Shown here: positions 61,560-64,000 of the stretch, one piece after another
Position numbering within the stretch: position 1 is the stretch's first letter
How the letters are laid out: each line of letters opens with the position of its first letter
Made by a program: the position numbers and the translations under genes
The notes under the pieces: generated by a model
What the model saw: only the letters and a program-made list of their open reading frames with translations
Database searches by the model: none
Told to the model about the DNA's origin: nothing
Assembly (NCBI RefSeq): GCF_015644725.1
Contig: NZ_CP064795.1
Location: 1,052,501-1,116,500 of the forward strand
Reading direction: 5' to 3'
DNA: 64,000 nt
DNA from: Salinimonas marina
GTDB lineage: Bacteria; Pseudomonadota; Gammaproteobacteria; Enterobacterales; Alteromonadaceae

Positions 61560-61868
61560 ATGTATTTTCGTAAGTTTGCTTCTTCAATTGCGCTTTTGTG
61601 TTGTTTGATTCCGGCTGCATTTGCTGCCGACCGTGGCTATTACAACCCTCAGGATATTGATGAGATTGAGGTTACCGAAAGTGAGCGTCCCGCGAACTGG
61701 GCGGCCAGCCTGAATAAAGGGACGGTGCTGGACTATGAGTTATTTCAACAGGGCCAGGTGGTGTATCGCGATGTGACTCAGGGCATGGTAGCGCTGCGTC
61801 TTAATGACAAGGTCATCCGCGTGGTAGAGGATACCCGGGAAATTGTTGATGTACTTAACACCCTGTAA
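61560..61868 (+). CDS. small secreted protein of unknown function
   Basis: A 102-residue protein with a clear signal peptide (FRKFASSIALLCCLIPAAFA, cleaved before ADRGYYN). The mature part of about 79 residues is acidic and ends in a compact beta-rich pattern (GMVALRLNDKVIRVVED). No cysteines remain after cleavage and no catalytic motif is seen. The start codon has no strong Shine-Dalgarno sequence. It stands alone between ppiD and rpsT with a terminator-like hairpin downstream. Confidence 0.7.
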   Translation: MYFRKFASSIALLCCLIPAAFAADRGYYNPQDIDEIEVTESERPANWAASLNKGTVLDYELFQQGQVVYRDVTQGMVALRLNDKVIRVVEDTREIVDVLNTL

Positions 61869-61995
61869 GGCATTCCCCCGCCCAGTTCATACACCTTAAA
61901 GGCGGCGCTGCAGCCTTAAATAGCTGGCGGTGTCACGCGTGTGGTGGCGCTTGCTACGTCATTTCTAATAAATATTCTTATATCTCCTAATAGCG

Positions 61996-62026
61996 CGGCT
62001 GTTACCATTTGGGTACAGCCGTTTTT
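61996..62026 (+). terminator. probable terminator after the small secreted protein gene
   Basis: CGGCTGT (61996-62002) pairs with ACAGCCG (62015-62021), with a partly paired interior, followed by five T. It lies 127 bases after the stop. Confidence 0.6.
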
Positions 62027-62043
62027 GATAGTTCTCCACGGTC

Positions 62044-62063
62044 TTACCAGACTCGTCTGGTAA
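62044..62063. repeat. palindrome TTACCAGAC-TC-GTCTGGTAA
   Basis: Two perfect 9-base arms with a 2-base centre, in the gene-free interval 61869-62324. It could be a protein-binding site, but no regulator gene is adjacent. Confidence 0.6.
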
Positions 62064-62198
62064 TCTTTAAGAGCTTTGAAAAGAGCATGTTAGGGGTGAT
62101 CTCAAAGGTCTGTTACCGTCCGATCTGTCGTCTCCCTGTCTGCCTATAGAGGGCGACATGCTTCTGCATTACTTAAAGCCCTGCTGATATAGGTGTGA

Positions 62199-62232
62199 CT
62201 GTCCCTTGAAGGACGCTGTCTCTTGAAGGACG
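62199..62232. repeat. tandem 17-bp duplication
   Basis: CTGTCCCTTGAAGGACG (62199-62215) and CTGTCTCTTGAAGGACG (62216-62232) are directly adjacent and differ at one base. The first unit holds the small palindrome GTCC-CTTGAA-GGAC. Function unknown. Confidence 0.75.
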
Positions 62233-62324
62233 AAGATAAGGGTAGAGGTTATATCACAAGGGGGAGGCCGCTCAGGGGCGTGGCAGGTCGTTAGCCGATA
62301 CTAAAAAGAGCAAAAAACAGAGAC

Positions 62325-62351
62325 AAAAAAAGCGCCAGAAGGCGCTTTTTT
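62325..62351 (-). terminator. intrinsic terminator of rpsT
   Basis: AAAAAAAGCGCC and GGCGCTTTTTT pair around an AGAA loop, 20 bases beyond the rpsT stop. The symmetric A and T flanks allow termination on both strands. Confidence 0.92.
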
Positions 62352-62371
62352 AACTGCGATCCAAGAGGACC

Positions 62372-62632
62372 TTAAAGCGCTTTGATTTGCGCAGCAAGGC
62401 GGCTCTTATGACGAGCAGCTTTATTCTTGTGAATCAAACCTTTGGTAGCCATTCTGTCAAGAACAGGAGTTGCTGCGGCCAGTGCTGATTTAGCACCTTC
62501 TTTATCGCCATTAGCGATAGCGGCTACAACTTTCTTGATGCTTGTACGAGTCATGGAGCGGCGGCTGGCATTATGCTGACGACGCTTTTCGGCTTGAATT
62601 GCACGTTTCTTAGCAGACTTAATGTTAGCCAA
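62372..62632 (-). CDS. rpsT: 30S ribosomal protein S20
   Basis: Primary-binding protein of the 16S rRNA 5' domain. The 86-residue protein begins at TTG (62632), read as [19 protein letters not shown], with GGGAG seven bases upstream. E. coli rpsT also uses UUG, linked to autoregulation. The longer open frame to 62704 is not family-like. [20 protein letters not shown] and [16 protein letters not shown] are typical. It is divergent from murJ. Confidence 0.96.
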   Translation of the reverse strand: MANIKSAKKRAIQAEKRRQHNASRRSMTRTSIKKVVAAIANGDKEGAKSALAAATPVLDRMATKGLIHKNKAARHKSRLAAQIKAL

Positions 62633-62869
62633 GGTGTAACTCCCAAATAAATTCATGTCAAAAACGAGGGTGCGGATTGTGCCTACCAATCGATTATTTG
62701 TCAAACTATTTTAATAACAATAAACGCGGCGTGATCCAGGTCCGACCCAGCTAGGGCGCGGATTATAGCAGGCCCTAATTTAGAATTCACCCTTATGTAA
62801 GCGGTTTTATGCTGAAATTGAGGTTTTTCTCTTAAATTTAGCGGGAATTCAGCCTCCGGGTTATTTTCT

Positions 62870-62893
62870 CACTATAGCCATTCGGCTATAGTG
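62870..62893. promoter_or_regulatory. perfect 10-bp inverted repeat before murJ
   Basis: CACTATAGCC (62870-62879) and GGCTATAGTG (62884-62893) flank ATTC, 41 bases before the murJ start. Each arm contains a -10-like TATAG. It may be an operator or a leader hairpin. The remainder of the 302-base rpsT-murJ gap shows nothing else certain. Confidence 0.5.
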
Positions 62894-62934
62894 TCGGTCC
62901 CATTAAGGCCACTACATAAAATCTAAGAGGCAAT

Positions 62935-64000
62935 GTGTCAGGAAAATTAATCAGATCAGGGCTTATTGTCAGTGTTATGACATTGCTGTCGCGTATTCTG
63001 GGTTTGGCTCGCGATGTAGTGGTGGCCCGGCTGATGGGCGATGGCGCCGGCGCCGATGTATTCTTTTTTGCCAATAAAATTCCCAATTTTTTACGCCGGC
63101 TGTTTTCAGAAGGTGCATTTGCTCAGGCTTTTATTCCGGTGCTTACCGAAGTTCACCACGAAGAAGACGAAGCCAAACTTAAAGCCTTTGTGGCCAGAAT
63201 CTCGGGTACCCTGGGGGCCATTGTCTTTGTGGTGGCCATTATTGGGGTCGTGGCATCACCGGTGTTAGCCGCATTATTTGGTATGGGCTGGTTTGTTGAA
63301 TACCTAAATGATGAGCCCGGCGGTGACAAGTTCACGCTGGCCTCTACCATGCTTAAAATCACCTTTCCCTATTTAGCCTTTATCTCTTTAACCGGTCTGT
63401 CAGGGGCGATTTTAAATACCCTAAACAAGTTTGCCGTGGCGGCCTTTACGCCGGTACTGCTTAATGTGTGTATTATCAGCTGTGCGGTCTGGCTGGCGCC
63501 TGATATGCAGCAGCCAGCTTACGGGCTGGCCTGGGGCGTTTTTATCGGTGGTATTGTGCAGTTGCTGTTTCAACTACCGTTTTTATACCGGGCCGGTTTG
63601 TTAGTAAAACCTAAATGGGGCTGGCATGATCCTCATGTAGTCAAAGTTCGCACGCTGATGATTCCCGCCTTGTTCGGCGTGTCGGTAGGTCAGCTCAATC
63701 TGTTATTCGACACCCTGATTGCCAGTTTTCTGGTGACCGGCTCTATCAGCTGGCTGTATTATTCAGACCGCCTGCTGGAGTTTCCGCTGGGGCTGTTTGG
63801 TATTGCCATCGCCACGGTAATATTACCGACATTATCGCGTAATCATGTCGGCAAAGATCCCTTAGCCTTTGCTGACAATATGGACTGGTCGGTACGCATG
63901 GTGTCCGTATTAGGGTTGCCCGCCGCAGTCGGGCTGGCATTTATGGCCGAGCCTATCTTGACGGTTATTTTCCAGCGCGGTGAATTCACCGCCGAAACCG
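62935..64000 (+). CDS. murJ: lipid II flippase MurJ (MviN), N-terminal part
   Basis: Polytopic membrane protein that moves lipid II across the inner membrane. The frame is open from a GTG at 62935 (after AAGAGG) to the window end, about 355 of roughly 510-530 codons. The start SGKLIRSGLIVSVMTLLSRI and LGLARDVVVARLMGDGAGAD carry the family arginines of TM1-2, followed by FANKIPNFLRRLFSEGAFAQ. MOP-superfamily TM segments follow. Divergent rpsT-murJ is the usual gammaproteobacterial arrangement. Confidence 0.95.
   Translation, partial: MSGKLIRSGLIVSVMTLLSRILGLARDVVVARLMGDGAGADVFFFANKIPNFLRRLFSEGAFAQAFIPVLTEVHHEEDEAKLKAFVARISGTLGAIVFVVAIIGVVASPVLAALFGMGWFVEYLNDEPGGDKFTLASTMLKITFPYLAFISLTGLSGAILNTLNKFAVAAFTPVLLNVCIISCAVWLAPDMQQPAYGLAWGVFIGGIVQLLFQLPFLYRAGLLVKPKWGWHDPHVVKVRTLMIPALFGVSVGQLNLLFDTLIASFLVTGSISWLYYSDRLLEFPLGLFGIAIATVILPTLSRNHVGKDPLAFADNMDWSVRMVSVLGLPAAVGLAFMAEPILTVIFQRGEFTAET

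Overview
The window is a 64-kb piece of a gammaproteobacterial chromosome. Gene order (queA-tgt-yajC-secD-secF; suhB-trmJ-cysE; rlmN-pilW-rodZ-ispG-hisS-yfgM-bamB-der; xseA/guaB-guaA; tig-clpP-clpX-lon-hupB-ppiD) and protein sequences point to the Alteromonadales, most likely an Alteromonadaceae marine bacterium. This assignment is from recognition only; no search was run. The DNA is nearly all core housekeeping, with no phage, insertion sequence, integrase, plasmid or CRISPR locus.

Layout. 1-4981: queuosine tRNA modification (queA 3' end, tgt) followed by the Sec accessory genes yajC-secD-secF. 5034-8597: a frameshifted periplasmic retropepsin-like protein, then suhB divergent from trmJ-cysE. 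8598-10438: a GAF-GGDEF diguanylate cyclase and a small RRM RNA-binding protein, both on the minus strand, sitting between cysE and iscR. 10758-18795: an iron-sulfur cluster locus in which IscR and IscS-type genes precede a SUF operon (sufB-C-D-S, an A-type carrier, sufT, sufE) with no iscU, hscBA or fdx. Both iscR and sufB have a promoter carrying a near-consensus type-1 IscR site at the same offset from the -35. 18861-28845: ndk, rlmN, pilW, rodZ, ispG, hisS, yfgM, bamB, der. 28866-29877: about 1 kb of non-coding, hairpin-rich DNA with three diverged copies of one structured repeat and two copies of a second module; this is the least explained part of the window. 29903-34546: xseA divergent from guaB-guaA. 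34762-40350: accessory genes (EamA transporter, TetR regulator and its probable operator, oxidoreductase, chemoreceptor, histone-deacetylase-like hydrolase). 40376-44730: trmO, proS, an MBL hydrolase and phospholipase A1 on the minus strand. 45065-50989: a GldA/F/G-like ABC system with a DUF4340 protein, then DUF1415 and folD. 51263-51903: a stringent-type promoter and five tRNA genes (Pro, Arg, His, Leu, Pro). 52185-64000: trigger factor, ClpXP, Lon with a heat-shock promoter, HU-beta, PpiD, two small unknown proteins, rpsT (UUG start) and the 5' part of murJ.

A data-quality point affects the reading of the whole window. Seven genes (retropepsin-like, bamB, xseA, EamA, tetR, oxidoreductase, chemoreceptor) are each split by a single missing base, and every break can be repaired by adding one base to a homopolymer of 4-6 bases. 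This uniform pattern, which hits conserved genes such as bamB and xseA, suggests homopolymer under-calling in the sequence rather than real gene decay. They are listed as frameshifted genes with their full intended spans.
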